Shown: positions 1 to 13,200, counted from the stretch's first letter. The stretch is 25,305 bases of DNA from Mesostigma viride (GCA_009746045.1 RPFO01002117.1:1-25305), one strand, 5' to 3'. Made by a program: numbers and translations. The notes: generated by a model from the letters alone, not told the origin.

Positions 1-172
1 AAAAAACGTGTCTCAATCCAGGAACCCCCGTCGTTCATCATGTCAGCCTAGAAAACTGGAGCGTGGAGCCACAACTATACGGAAAGCCGCATTCAAATTC
101 GCCTAGCCCACGGGTCACAATTGGCCGACAGGTAGATGCAGCCAGCCCCGGGCGTGTCGCAGACAGTAATCA

Positions 173-180
173 CTACGTAG
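173..180. other. Variable palindrome CTACGTAG of the satellite (first complete example)
   Basis: CTACGTAG is a perfect 8-bp palindrome present once per monomer. In other monomers its centre carries an extra G (first at about 1780), an extra C (right array, about 19911 and 20142) or TA (1320-1329, giving the 10-bp palindrome CTACTAGTAG). Nearly all length variation in the arrays sits at this one point. What binds or cuts here is not shown by the sequence. Confidence 0.9.
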
Positions 181-199
181 GCCGCGGTGCCGCACCTCG
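181..199. other. Hairpin-forming segment next to the palindrome (first example)
   Basis: Immediately after CTACGTAG each monomer has GCCG-C-GGTG-CCG-CACC-T-CGGC. This can fold as two 4-bp stems separated by one mismatch with a 3-nt loop. Both ends of the right-hand array fall at this segment: the retrotransposon junction at 18767 is at its 5' edge, and the array end at 20396 is in its 3' arm. Confidence 0.6.
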
Positions 200-206
200 G
201 CGCAGG

Positions 207-234
207 TTTTTTCAGCTGTGCATGGAGAAAAAAA
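207..234. other. Phased T6/A7 tracts of the monomer (first example)
   Basis: A T6 tract (207-212) and an A7 tract (228-234) flank CAGCTG and TGCA palindromes, with tract centres about 21.5 bp apart, close to two helical turns. Such in-phase tracts are known to curve DNA and are common in satellites. They recur in every monomer, except that the first unit of the right array lacks two bases just before its A tract. Confidence 0.6.
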
Positions 235-3200
235 CGTGTCTCAATCCAGGAACCCCCGTCGGTTCATCATGTCAGCCTAGAAAACTGGAGCGGTGGAGCC
301 ACAACTAACGGGAAAGCCGCATTCAAATTCGCCTAGCCCACGGGTCACAATTGGCCGACAGGTAGATGCAGCCAGCCCCGGGCGTGTCGCAGACAGTAAT
401 CACTACGTAGGCCGCGGTGCCGCACCTCGGCGCAGGTTTTTTCAGCTGTGCATGGAGAAAAAAACGTGTCTCAATCCAGGAACCCCCGTCGGTTCATCAT
501 GTCAGCCTAGAAAACTGGAGCGGTGGAGCCACAACTAACGGGAAAGCCGCATTCAAATTCGCCTAGCCCACGGGTCACAATTGGCCGACAGGTAGATGCA
601 GCCAGCCCCGGGCGTGTCGCAGACAGTAATCACTACGTAGGCCGCGGTGCCGCACCTCGGCGCAGGTTTTTTCAGCTGTGCATGGAGAAAAAAACGTGTC
701 TCAATCCAGGAACCCCCGTCGGTTCATCATGTCAGCCTAGAAAACTGGAGCGGTGGAGCCACAACTAACGGGAAAGCCGCATTCAAATTCGCCTAGCCCA
801 CGGGTCACAATTGGCCGACAGGTAGATGCAGCCAGCCCCGGCGTGTCGCAGACAGTAATCACTACGTAGGCCGCGGTGCCGCACCTCGGCGCAGGTTTTT
901 TCAGCTGTGCATGGAGAAAAAAACGTGTCTCAATCCAGGAACCCCGTCGGTTCATCATGTCAGCCTAGAAAACTGGAGCGGTGGAGCCACAACTAACGGG
1001 AAAGCCGCATTCAAATTCGCCTAGCCCACGGGTCACAATTGGCCGACAGGTAGATGCAGCCAGCCCCGGGCGTGTCGCAGACAGTAATCACTACGTAGGC
1101 CGCGGGCCGCACCTCGGCGCAGGTTTTTTCAGCTGTGCATGGAGAAAAAAACGTGTCTCAATCCAGGAACCCCCGTCGGTTCATCATGTCAGCCTAGAAA
1201 ACTGGAGCGGTGGAGCCACAACTAACGGGAAAGCCGCATTCAAATTCGCCTAGCCCACGGGTCACAATTGGCCGACAGGTAGATGCAGCCAGCCCCGGGC
1301 GTGTCGCAGACAGTAATCACTACTAGTAGGCCGCGGTGCCGCACCTCGGCGCAGGTTTTTTCAGCTGTGCATGGAGAAAAAAACGTGTCTCAATCCAGGA
1401 ACCCCCGTCGGTTCATCATGTCAGCCTAGAAAACTGGAGCGGTGGAGCCACAACTAACGGGAAAGCCGCATTCAAATTCGCCTAGCCCACGGGTCACAAT
1501 TGGCCGACAGGTAGATGCAGCCAGCCCCGGGCGTGTCGCAGACAGTAATCACTACGTAGGCCGCGGTGCCGCACCTCGGCGCAGGTTTTTTCAGCTGTGC
1601 ATGGAGAAAAAAACGTGTCTCAATCCAGGAACCCCCGTCGGTTCATCATGTCAGCCTAGAAAACTGGAGCGGTGGAGCCACAACTAACGGGAAAGCCGCA
1701 TTCAAATTCGCCTAGCCCACGGGTCACAATTGGCCGACAGGTAGATGCAGCCAGCCCCGGGCGTGTCGCAGACAGTAATCACTACGGTAGGCCGCGGTGC
1801 CGCACCTCGGCGCAGGTTTTTTCAGCTGTGCATGGAGAAAAAAACGTGTCTCAATCCAGGAACCCCCGTCGGTTCATCATGTCAGCCTAGAAAACTGGAG
1901 CGGTGGAGCCACAACTAACGGGAAAGCCGCATTCAAATTCGCCTAGCCCACGGGTCACAATTGGCCGACAGGTAGATGCAGCCAGCCCCGGGCGTGTCGC
2001 AGACAGTAATCACTACGTAGGCCGCGGTGCCGCACCTCGGCGCAGGTTTTTTCAGCTGTGCATGGAGAAAAAAACGTGTCTCAATCCAGGAACCCCCGTC
2101 GGTTCATCATGTCAGCCTAGAAAACTGGAGCGGTGGAGCCACAACTAACGGGAAAGCCGCATTCAAATTCGCCTAGCCCACGGGTCACAATTGGCCGACA
2201 GGTAGATGCAGCCAGCCCCGGGCGTGTCGCAGACAGTAATCACTACGTAGGCCGCGGTGCCGCACCTCGGCGCAGGTTTTTTCAGCTGTGCATGGAGAAA
2301 AAAACGTGTCTCAATCCAGGAACCCCCGTCGGTTCATCATGTCAGCCTAGAAAACTGGAGCGGTGGAGCCACAACTAACGGGAAAGCCGCATTCAAATTC
2401 GCCTAGCCCACGGGTCACAATTGGCCGACAGGTAGATGCAGCCAGCCCCGGGCGTGTCGCAGACAGTAATCACTACGTAGGCCGCGGTGCCGCACCTCGG
2501 CGCAGGTTTTTTCAGCTGTGCATGGAGAAAAAAACGTGTCTCAATCCAGGAACCCCCGTCGGTTCATCATGTCAGCCTAGAAAACTGGAGCGGTGGAGCC
2601 ACAACTAACGGGAAAGCCGCATTCAAATTCGCCTAGCCCACGGGTCACAATTGGCCGACAGGTAGATGCAGCCAGCCCCGGGCGTGTCGCAGACAGTAAT
2701 CACTACGTAGGCCGCGGTGCCGCACCTCGGCGCAGGTTTTTTCAGCTGTGCATGGAGAAAAAAACGTGTCTCAATCCAGGAACCCCCGTCGGTTCATCAT
2801 GTCAGCCTAGAAAACTGGAGCGGTGGAGCCACAACTAACGGGAAAGCCGCATTCAAATTCGCCTAGCCCACGGGTCACAATTGGCCGACAGGTAGATGCA
2901 GCCAGCCCCGGGCGTGTCGCAGACAGTAATCACTACGTAGGCCGCGGTGCCGCACCTCGGCGCAGGTTTTTTCAGCTGTGCATGGAGAAAAAAACGTGTC
3001 TCAATCCAGGAACCCCCGTCGGTTCATCATGTCAGCCTAGAAAACTGGAGCGGTGGAGCCACAACTAACGGGAAAGCCGCATTCAAATTCGCCTAGCCCA
3101 CGGGTCACAATTGGCCGACAGGTAGATGCAGCCAGCCCCGGGCGTGTCGCAGACAGTAATCACTACGGTAGGCCGCGGTGCCGCACCTCGGCGCAGGTTT

Positions 3201-6200
3201 TTTCAGCTGTGCATGGAGAAAAAAACGTGTCTCAATCCAGGAACCCCCGTCGGTTCATCATGTCAGCCTAGAAAACTGGAGCGGTGGAGCCACAACTAAC
3301 GGGAAAGCCGCATTCAAATTCGCCTAGCCCACGGGTCACAATTGGCCGACAGGTAGATGCAGCCAGCCCCGGGCGTGTCGCAGACAGTAATCACTACGTA
3401 GGCCGCGGTGCCGCACCTCGGCGCAGGTTTTTTCAGCTGTGCATGGAGAAAAAAACGTGTCTCAATCCAGGAACCCCCGTCGGTTCATCATGTCAGCCTA
3501 GAAAACTGGAGCGGTGGAGCCACAACTAACGGGAAAGCCGCATTCAAATTCGCCTAGCCCACGGGTCACAATTGGCCGACAGGTAGATGCAGCCAGCCCC
3601 GGGCGTGTCGCAGACAGTAATCACTACGGTAGGCCGCGGTGCCGCACCTCGGCGCAGGTTTTTTCAGCTGTGCATGGAGAAAAAAACGTGTCTCAATCCA
3701 GGAACCCCCGTCGGTTCATCATGTCAGCCTAGAAAACTGGAGCGGTGGAGCCACAACTAACGGGAAAGCCGCATTCAAATTCGCCTAGCCCACGGGTCAC
3801 AATTGGCCGACAGGTAGATGCAGCCAGCCCCGGGCGTGTCGCAGACAGTAATCACTACGGTAGGCCGCGGTGCCGCACCTCGGCGCAGGTTTTTTCAGCT
3901 GTGCATGGAGAAAAAAACGTGTCTCAATCCAGGAACCCCCGTCGGTTCATCATGTCAGCCTAGAAAACTGGAGCGGTGGAGCCACAACTAACGGGAAAGC
4001 CGCATTCAAATTCGCCTAGCCCACGGGTCACAATTGGCCGACAGGTAGATGCAGCCAGCCCCGGGCGTGTCGCAGACAGTAATCACTACGGTAGGCCGCG
4101 GTGCCGCACCTCGGCGCAGGTTTTTTCAGCTGTGCATGGAGAAAAAAACGTGTCTCAATCCAGGAACCCCCGTCGGTTCATCATGTCAGCCTAGAAAACT
4201 GGAGCGGTGGAGCCACAACTAACGGGAAAGCCGCATTCAAATTCGCCTAGCCCACGGGTCACAATTGGCCGACAGGTAGATGCAGCCAGCCCCGGGCGTG
4301 TCGCAGACAGTAATCACTACGGTAGGCCGCGGTGCCGCACCTCGGCGCAGGTTTTTTCAGCTGTGCATGGAGAAAAAAACGTGTCTCAATCCAGGAACCC
4401 CCGTCGGTTCATCATGTCAGCCTAGAAAACTGGAGCGGTGGAGCCACAACTAACGGGAAAGCCGCATTCAAATTCGCCTAGCCCACGGGTCACAATTGGC
4501 CGACAGGTAGATGCAGCCAGCCCCGGGCGTGTCGCAGACAGTAATCACTACGGTAGGCCGCGGTGCCGCACCTCGGCGCAGGTTTTTTCAGCTGTGCATG
4601 GAGAAAAAAACGTGTCTCAATCCAGGAACCCCCGTCGGTTCATCATGTCAGCCTAGAAAACTGGAGCGGTGGAGCCACAACTAACGGGAAAGCCGCATTC
4701 AAATTCGCCTAGCCCACGGGTCACAATTGGCCGACAGGTAGATGCAGCCAGCCCCGGGCGTGTCGCAGACAGTAATCACTACGGTAGGCCGCGGTGCCGC
4801 ACCTCGGCGCAGGTTTTTTCAGCTGTGCATGGAGAAAAAAACGTGTCTCAATCCAGGAACCCCCGTCGGTTCATCATGTCAGCCTAGAAAACTGGAGCGG
4901 TGGAGCCACAACTAACGGGAAAGCCGCATTCAAATTCGCCTAGCCCACGGGTCACAATTGGCCGACAGGTAGATGCAGCCAGCCCCGGGCGTGTCGCAGA
5001 CAGTAATCACTACGGTAGGCCGCGGTGCCGCACCTCGGCGCAGGTTTTTTCAGCTGTGCATGGAGAAAAAAACGTGTCTCAATCCAGGAACCCCCGTCGG
5101 TTCATCATGTCAGCCTAGAAAACTGGAGCGGTGGAGCCACAACTAACGGGAAAGCCGCATTCAAATTCGCCTAGCCCACGGGTCACAATTGGCCGACAGG
5201 TAGATGCAGCCAGCCCCGGGCGTGTCGCAGACAGTAATCACTACGGTAGGCCGCGGTGCCGCACCTCGGCGCAGGTTTTTTCAGCTGTGCATGGAGAAAA
5301 AAACGTGTCTCAATCCAGGAACCCCCGTCGGTTCATCATGTCAGCCTAGAAAACTGGAGCGGTGGAGCCACAACTAACGGGAAAGCCGCATTCAAATTCG
5401 CCTAGCCCACGGGTCACAATTGGCCGACAGGTAGATGCAGCCAGCCCCGGGCGTGTCGCAGACAGTAATCACTACGGTAGGCCGCGGTGCCGCACCTCGG
5501 CGCAGGTTTTTTCAGCTGTGCATGGAGAAAAAAACGTGTCTCAATCCAGGAACCCCCGTCGGTTCATCATGTCAGCCTAGAAAACTGGAGCGGTGGAGCC
5601 ACAACTAACGGGAAAGCCGCATTCAAATTCGCCTAGCCCACGGGTCACAATTGGCCGACAGGTAGATGCAGCCAGCCCCGGGCGTGTCGCAGACAGTAAT
5701 CACTACGGTAGGCCGCGGTGCCGCACCTCGGCGCAGGTTTTTTCAGCTGTGCATGGAGAAAAAAACGTGTCTCAATCCAGGAACCCCCGTCGGTTCATCA
5801 TGTCAGCCTAGAAAACTGGAGCGGTGGAGCCACAACTAACGGGAAAGCCGCATTCAAATTCGCCTAGCCCACGGGTCACAATTGGCCGACAGGTAGATGC
5901 AGCCAGCCCCGGGCGTGTCGCAGACAGTAATCACTACGGTAGGCCGCGGTGCCGCACCTCGGCGCAGGTTTTTTCAGCTGTGCATGGAGAAAAAAACGTG
6001 TCTCAATCCAGGAACCCCCGTCGGTTCATCATGTCAGCCTAGAAAACTGGAGCGGTGGAGCCACAACTAACGGGAAAGCCGCATTCAAATTCGCCTAGCC
6101 CACGGGTCACAATTGGCCGACAGGTAGATGCAGCCAGCCCCGGGCGTGTCGCAGACAGTAATCACTACGTAGGCCGCGGTGCCGCACCTCGGCGCAGGTT

Positions 6201-9200
6201 TTTTCAGCTGTGCATGGAGAAAAAAACGTGTCTCAATCCAGGAACCCCCGTCGGTTCATCATGTCAGCCTAGAAAACTGGAGCGGTGGAGCCACAACTAA
6301 CGGGAAAGCCGCATTCAAATTCGCCTAGCCCACGGGTCACAATTGGCCGACAGGTAGATGCAGCCAGCCCCGGGCGTGTCGCAGACAGTAATCACTACGG
6401 TAGGCCGCGGTGCCGCACCTCGGCGCAGGTTTTTTCAGCTGTGCATGGAGAAAAAAACGTGTCTCAATCCAGGAACCCCCGTCGGTTCATCATGTCAGCC
6501 TAGAAAACTGGAGCGGTGGAGCCACAACTAACGGGAAAGCCGCATTCAAATTCGCCTAGCCCACGGGTCACAATTGGCCGACAGGTAGATGCAGCCAGCC
6601 CCGGGCGTGTCGCAGACAGTAATCACTACGGTAGGCCGCGGTGCCGCACCTCGGCGCAGGTTTTTTCAGCTGTGCATGGAGAAAAAAACGTGTCTCAATC
6701 CAGGAACCCCCGTCGGTTCATCATGTCAGCCTAGAAAACTGGAGCGGTGGAGCCACAACTAACGGGAAAGCCGCATTCAAATTCGCCTAGCCCACGGGTC
6801 ACAATTGGCCGACAGGTAGATGCAGCCAGCCCCGGGCGTGTCGCAGACAGTAATCACTACGGTAGGCCGCGGTGCCGCACCTCGGCGCAGGTTTTTTCAG
6901 CTGTGCATGGAGAAAAAAACGTGTCTCAATCCAGGAACCCCCGTCGGTTCATCATGTCAGCCTAGAAAACTGGAGCGGTGGAGCCACAACTAACGGGAAA
7001 GCCGCATTCAAATTCGCCTAGCCCACGGGTCACAATTGGCCGACAGGTAGATGCAGCCAGCCCCGGGCGTGTCGCAGACAGTAATCACTACGTAGGCCGC
7101 GGTGCCGCACCTCGGCGCAGGTTTTTTCAGCTGTGCATGGAGAAAAAAACGTGTCTCAATCCAGGAACCCCCGTCGGTTCATCATGTCAGCCTAGAAAAC
7201 TGGAGCGGTGGAGCCACAACTAACGGGAAAGCCGCATTCAAATTCGCCTAGCCCACGGGTCACAATTGGCCGACAGGTAGATGCAGCCAGCCCCGGGCGT
7301 GTCGCAGACAGTAATCACTACGTAGGCCGCGGTGCCGCACCTCGGCGCAGGTTTTTTCAGCTGTGCATGGAGAAAAAAACGTGTCTCAATCCAGGAACCC
7401 CCGTCGGTTCATCATGTCAGCCTAGAAAACTGGAGCGGTGGAGCCACAACTAACGGGAAAGCCGCATTCAAATTCGCCTAGCCCACGGGTCACAATTGGC
7501 CGACAGGTAGATGCAGCCAGCCCCGGGCGTGTCGCAGACAGTAATCACTACGTAGGCCGCGGTGCCGCACCTCGGCGCAGGTTTTTTCAGCTGTGCATGG
7601 AGAAAAAAACGTGTCTCAATCCAGGAACCCCCGTCGGTTCATCATGTCAGCCTAGAAAACTGGAGCGGTGGAGCCACAACTAACGGGAAAGCCGCATTCA
7701 AATTCGCCTAGCCCACGGGTCACAATTGGCCGACAGGTAGATGCAGCCAGCCCCGGGCGTGTCGCAGACAGTAATCACTACGGTAGGCCGCGGTGCCGCA
7801 CCTCGGCGCAGGTTTTTTCAGCTGTGCATGGAGAAAAAAACGTGTCTCAATCCAGGAACCCCCGTCGGTTCATCATGTCAGCCTAGAAAACTGGAGCGGT
7901 GGAGCCACAACTAACGGGAAAGCCGCATTCAAATTCGCCTAGCCCACGGGTCACAATTGGCCGACAGGTAGATGCAGCCAGCCCCGGGCGTGTCGCAGAC
8001 AGTAATCACTACGGTAGGCCGCGGTGCCGCACCTCGGCGCAGGTTTTTTCAGCTGTGCATGGAGAAAAAAACGTGTCTCAATCCAGGAACCCCCGTCGGT
8101 TCATCATGTCAGCCTAGAAAACTGGAGCGGTGGAGCCACAACTAACGGGAAAGCCGCATTCAAATTCGCCTAGCCCACGGGTCACAATTGGCCGACAGGT
8201 AGATGCAGCCAGCCCCGGGCGTGTCGCAGACAGTAATCACTACGGTAGGCCGCGGTGCCGCACCTCGGCGCAGGTTTTTTCAGCTGTGCATGGAGAAAAA
8301 AACGTGTCTCAATCCAGGAACCCCCGTCGGTTCATCATGTCAGCCTAGAAAACTGGAGCGGTGGAGCCACAACTAACGGGAAAGCCGCATTCAAATTCGC
8401 CTAGCCCACGGGTCACAATTGGCCGACAGGTAGATGCAGCCAGCCCCGGGCGTGTCGCAGACAGTAATCACTACGGTAGGCCGCGGTGCCGCACCTCGGC
8501 GCAGGTTTTTTCAGCTGTGCATGGAGAAAAAAACGTGTCTCAATCCAGGAACCCCCGTCGGTTCATCATGTCAGCCTAGAAAACTGGAGCGGTGGAGCCA
8601 CAACTAACGGGAAAGCCGCATTCAAATTCGCCTAGCCCACGGGTCACAATTGGCCGACAGGTAGATGCAGCCAGCCCCGGGCGTGTCGCAGACAGTAATC
8701 ACTACGGTAGGCCGCGGTGCCGCACCTCGGCGCAGGTTTTTTCAGCTGTGCATGGAGAAAAAAACGTGTCTCAATCCAGGAACCCCCGTCGGTTCATCAT
8801 GTCAGCCTAGAAAACTGGAGCGGTGGAGCCACAACTAACGGGAAAGCCGCATTCAAATTCGCCTAGCCCACGGGTCACAATTGGCCGACAGGTAGATGCA
8901 GCCAGCCCCGGGCGTGTCGCAGACAGTAATCACTACGTAGGCCGCGGTGCCGCACCTCGGCGCAGGTTTTTTCAGCTGTGCATGGAGAAAAAAACGTGTC
9001 TCAATCCAGGAACCCCCGTCGGTTCATCATGTCAGCCTAGAAAACTGGAGCGGTGGAGCCACAACTAACGGGAAAGCCGCATTCAAATTCGCCTAGCCCA
9101 CGGGTCACAATTGGCCGACAGGTAGATGCAGCCAGCCCCGGGCGTGTCGCAGACAGTAATCACTACGGTAGGCCGCGGTGCCGCACCTCGGCGCAGGTTT

Positions 9201-12055
9201 TTTCAGCTGTGCATGGAGAAAAAAACGTGTCTCAATCCAGGAACCCCCGTCGGTTCATCATGTCAGCCTAGAAAACTGGAGCGGTGGAGCCACAACTAAC
9301 GGGAAAGCCGCATTCAAATTCGCCTAGCCCACGGGTCACAATTGGCCGACAGGTAGATGCAGCCAGCCCCGGGCGTGTCGCAGACAGTAATCACTACGTA
9401 GGCCGCGGTGCCGCACCTCGGCGCAGGTTTTTTCAGCTGTGCATGGAGAAAAAAACGTGTCTCAATCCAGGAACCCCCGTCGGTTCATCATGTCAGCCTA
9501 GAAAACTGGAGCGGTGGAGCCACAACTAACGGGAAAGCCGCATTCAAATTCGCCTAGCCCACGGGTCACAATTGGCCGACAGGTAGATGCAGCCAGCCCC
9601 GGGCGTGTCGCAGACAGTAATCACTACGTAGGCCGCGGTGCCGCACCTCGGCGCAGGTTTTTTCAGCTGTGCATGGAGAAAAAAACGTGTCTCAATCCAG
9701 GAACCCCCGTCGGTTCATCATGTCAGCCTAGAAAACTGGAGCGGTGGAGCCACAACTAACGGGAAAGCCGCATTCAAATTCGCCTAGCCCACGGGTCACA
9801 ATTGGCCGACAGGTAGATGCAGCCAGCCCCGGGCGTGTCGCAGACAGTAATCACTACGGTAGGCCGCGGTGCCGCACCTCGGCGCAGGTTTTTTCAGCTG
9901 TGCATGGAGAAAAAAACGTGTCTCAATCCAGGAACCCCCGTCGGTTCATCATGTCAGCCTAGAAAACTGGAGCGGTGGAGCCACAACTAACGGGAAAGCC
10001 GCATTCAAATTCGCCTAGCCCACGGGTCACAATTGGCCGACAGGTAGATGCAGCCAGCCCCGGGCGTGTCGCAGACAGTAATCACTACGGTAGGCCGCGG
10101 TGCCGCACCTCGGCGCAGGTTTTTTCAGCTGTGCATGGAGAAAAAAACGTGTCTCAATCCAGGAACCCCCGTCGGTTCATCATGTCAGCCTAGAAAACTG
10201 GAGCGGTGGAGCCACAACTAACGGGAAAGCCGCATTCAAATTCGCCTAGCCCACGGGTCACAATTGGCCGACAGGTAGATGCAGCCAGCCCCGGGCGTGT
10301 CGCAGACAGTAATCACTACGGTAGGCCGCGGTGCCGCACCTCGGCGCAGGTTTTTTCAGCTGTGCATGGAGAAAAAAACGTGTCTCAATCCAGGAACCCC
10401 CGTCGGTTCATCATGTCAGCCTAGAAAACTGGAGCGGTGGAGCCACAACTAACGGGAAAGCCGCATTCAAATTCGCCTAGCCCACGGGTCACAATTGGCC
10501 GACAGGTAGATGCAGCCAGCCCCGGGCGTGTCGCAGACAGTAATCACTACGGTAGGCCGCGGTGCCGCACCTCGGCGCAGGTTTTTTCAGCTGTGCATGG
10601 AGAAAAAAACGTGTCTCAATCCAGGAACCCCCGTCGGTTCATCATGTCAGCCTAGAAAACTGGAGCGGTGGAGCCACAACTAACGGGAAAGCCGCATTCA
10701 AATTCGCCTAGCCCACGGGTCACAATTGGCCGACAGGTAGATGCAGCCAGCCCCGGGCGTGTCGCAGACAGTAATCACTACGGTAGGCCGCGGTGCCGCA
10801 CCTCGGCGCAGGTTTTTTCAGCTGTGCATGGAGAAAAAAACGTGTCTCAATCCAGGAACCCCCGTCGGTTCATCATGTCAGCCTAGAAAACTGGAGCGGT
10901 GGAGCCACAACTAACGGGAAAGCCGCATTCAAATTCGCCTAGCCCACGGGTCACAATTGGCCGACAGGTAGATGCAGCCAGCCCCGGGCGTGTCGCAGAC
11001 AGTAATCACTACGTAGGCCGCGGTGCCGCACCTCGGCGCAGGTTTTTTCAGCTGTGCATGGAGAAAAAAACGTGTCTCAATCCAGGAACCCCCGTCGGTT
11101 CATCATGTCAGCCTAGAAAACTGGAGCGGTGGAGCCACAACTAACGGGAAAGCCGCATTCAAATTCGCCTAGCCCACGGGTCACAATTGGCCGACAGGTA
11201 GATGCAGCCAGCCCCGGGCGTGTCGCAGACAGTAATCACTACGGTAGGCCGCGGTGCCGCACCTCGGCGCAGGTTTTTTCAGCTGTGCATGGAGAAAAAA
11301 ACGTGTCTCAATCCAGGAACCCCCGTCGGTTCATCATGTCAGCCTAGAAAACTGGAGCGGTGGAGCCACAACTAACGGGAAAGCCGCATTCAAATTCGCC
11401 TAGCCCACGGGTCACAATTGGCCGACAGGTAGATGCAGCCAGCCCCGGGCGTGTCGCAGACAGTAATCACTACGGTAGGCCGCGGTGCCGCACCTCGGCG
11501 CAGGTTTTTTCAGCTGTGCATGGAGAAAAAAACGTGTCTCAATCCAGGAACCCCCGTCGGTTCATCATGTCAGCCTAGAAAACTGGAGCGGTGGAGCCAC
11601 AACTAACGGGAAAGCCGCATTCAAATTCGCCTAGCCCACGGGTCACAATTGGCCGACAGGTAGATGCAGCCAGCCCCGGGCGTGTCGCAGACACTAATCA
11701 CTACGGTAGGCCGCGGTGCCGCACCTCGGCGCAGGTTTTTTCAGCTGTGCATGGAGAAAAAAACGTGTCTCAATCCAGGAACCCCCGTCGGTTCATCATG
11801 TCAGCCTAGAAAACTGGAGCGGTGGAGCCACAACTAACGGGAAAGCCGCATTCAAATTCGCCTAGCCCACGGGTCACAATTGGCCGACAGGTAGATGCAG
11901 CCAGCCCCGGGCGTGTCGCAGACAGTAATCACTACGGTAGGCCGCGGTGCCGCACCTCGGCGCAGGTTTTTTCAGCTGTGCATGGAGAAAAAAACGTGTC
12001 TCAATCCAGGAACCCCCGTCGGTTCATCATGTCAGCCTAGAAAACTGGAGCGGTG

Positions 12056-13087
12056 GAATATTCCCTAGCCCTTTGCCCTTCGTCACCGCCATCCAGGAGG
12101 CCTATGCTGAGATCCAGCAGGCCTGTTCTCCCGTCCGTGCCGCTCAGGCGGTACAGCGCCACCTCCCTCGCGGCACTCCCTCGGTCGCCTCCGTTCAATC
12201 TCCCGCCGCATTCCCTGCTCGCGTCATCGATAAACACCAGAAAACCTACGCGGGTATTCTGCACACGGCTGATTGGATTGCTCTTTTCGCGGACCTCAAC
12301 GCCCAGGGACGTGCGTGGCTGTTCTCGCTTTCCTTGCGGAGTGTGGGCTCGGCGTACCTTCGTGCTCTTCCCATGGCCCCCCCATTCGCCTTGGCTCCCA
12401 GCCACTACTCGGTGGCGCTCCGGCACCAGCTATTTGCCCCGCAGCCTCTTGTTCCGGCCGGGCGGCCTTGTGGTAGCTGTGGGCAGCCGCTGGATCCCAC
12501 GGGGACTCACTACCTTGCCTGCATGGGGGGCCAACAGAATCAGAATTGGTTTGTATTTGCACACTGTCCTCCTGACGGTGGTGCTCGCCATGATTCGGTC
12601 GGTTTTCCCCCACGCGAACATCCGGTCCGAGGATGCGGATGGCGCTGCCTTCTATTCCCCCAACCACCGGCCTGACATCGTGGTGCTGGACTTTGAGGGG
12701 GGTGGCCGGCATCTGCTTATTGACGTTTCGGTGGCGCGGCCCTTGGCTCTTAGCCACGTGGCTGGGGCCTCCCTCACGGCAGGTTACACGGCGGACCGGG
12801 CGGAGCGGGCCAAGCTCCTGGCCTACGGCGACGTCGGGCACCATCGTGTGGTGCCCTTTGTCCTGGAGGAGTTTGGGGCCATGGGGCCCCTGACCTCCGC
12901 CTTCTTCAAGGAGTGTTGCCGGCTCCGGGAGGACCGGCTGGACCTGGAGGGCCAGCGGGCCCCATGGTCGGCGCGGACCTGGACGTCATATTGGCGTCAG
13001 CGCTTGTCGGTGGCGCTGACTCGGGCCATGGCTGACATCATGCTCCGCCGTACGCGGGCTGATTTTGCGGTGCAGCAGGGCTATTAG
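12056..13087 (+). pseudogene. C-terminal fragment of retrotransposon polyprotein (CCHC knuckle + RLE), frameshifted
   Basis: The fragment opens in the frame that enters from the satellite (element-derived codons from 12058). That frame includes KTYAGILH, RHQLFAPQPL and the zinc knuckle CGSC...GTHYLAC near 12465-12525 (CX2CX9HX3C). At about 12550, just after GGQQNQNW, the homologous reading moves to the next frame, consistent with loss of two bases or gain of one. The second frame runs to TAG at 13085-13087. It carries the restriction-like endonuclease signature NHRPD...LLIDVSV (about 12659-12735) and the conserved tail FVLEEFGAMGP, APWSARTW and YWRQRLS. RLE domains nick the target DNA to prime reverse transcription in R2/NeSL/CRE-type elements. 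With no reverse transcriptase, an abrupt start and a frameshift, this copy cannot be autonomous. Confidence 0.88.
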
Positions 13088-13200
13088 GTTCCTCCCGTTA
13101 GGCGTTTCCATTGGTCTTATCGTAGTATAGAGCTTTGACATGGCTCTGTATAGAGGTTTATAGCTGGGCGTTTGCTTTGGTTTGAGTGATTTCACTCTGC
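12056..13200 (+). mobile_element. 5'-truncated RLE non-LTR retrotransposon, subfamily A
   Basis: This is the 3' part of a non-LTR retrotransposon on the + strand. It starts abruptly inside a satellite monomer at 12056 and keeps only the region downstream of the reverse transcriptase: part of the linker, the CCHC knuckle, the endonuclease domain and a short 3' UTR. 5' truncation is the usual result of incomplete target-primed reverse transcription. It is homologous to the 3' part of the - strand element beside it but clearly diverged: a hand alignment of one 35-residue stretch gives 24 identities. The two are therefore different subfamilies, not duplicates. The 3' end is not marked by a poly(A) tail. 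I place it near the start of AT-rich sequence at about 13200, and that limit is approximate. Confidence 0.8.

Larger units (their letters stand above)
1..12055. repeat. Satellite array, left block (52 full monomers of ~230 bp)
   Basis: Head-to-tail tandem repeats with a unit of 230 or 231 bp. Counting from position 63, 52 complete monomers run to 12052, with a partial one at 1-62. The array breaks off at 12055, just after GAGCGGTGGA, where retrotransposon sequence starts. Monomers are nearly identical. Twenty are the 230-bp form (CACTACGTAGG), 31 have one extra G (CACTACGGTAGG) and one, at 1320-1329, has an extra TA. Other differences are rare: small deletions in the first six units and one G-to-C change near 11694. 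Each monomer carries T6 and A7 tracts about two helical turns apart. Because 230 is not divisible by 3, the short reading frames inside it close in every unit, so it is not a coding repeat. Near-identity implies recent amplification or homogenisation. A centromeric or heterochromatic role is possible but unproven. Confidence 0.97.

Noticed and set aside
90-112. CENP-B-box-like sequence in the monomer (ATTCGCCTAGCCCACGGG)
   Set aside because: It has TTCG and CGGG, but the spacing is two bases too long and the central A is misplaced, so it does not match the known box.
250-275. Pol III B-box-like GGTTCATCATG in the monomer, with downstream T6 runs
   Set aside because: It matches only part of the GGTTCRANTCC consensus and has no A box at the right distance, so it is not a tRNA- or SINE-like promoter.
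63-12040. Recurring 72- and 81-codon + strand open frames, one per satellite monomer (starting MEPQLTGKPH)
   Set aside because: They are the same chance frame repeated by the tandem array. Single-base changes alter their ends freely and nothing in them resembles a protein family.
1-12055. CRISPR-like array
   Set aside because: The 230-bp unit is homogeneous throughout. There is no short repeat with unique spacers, and the context is eukaryotic.
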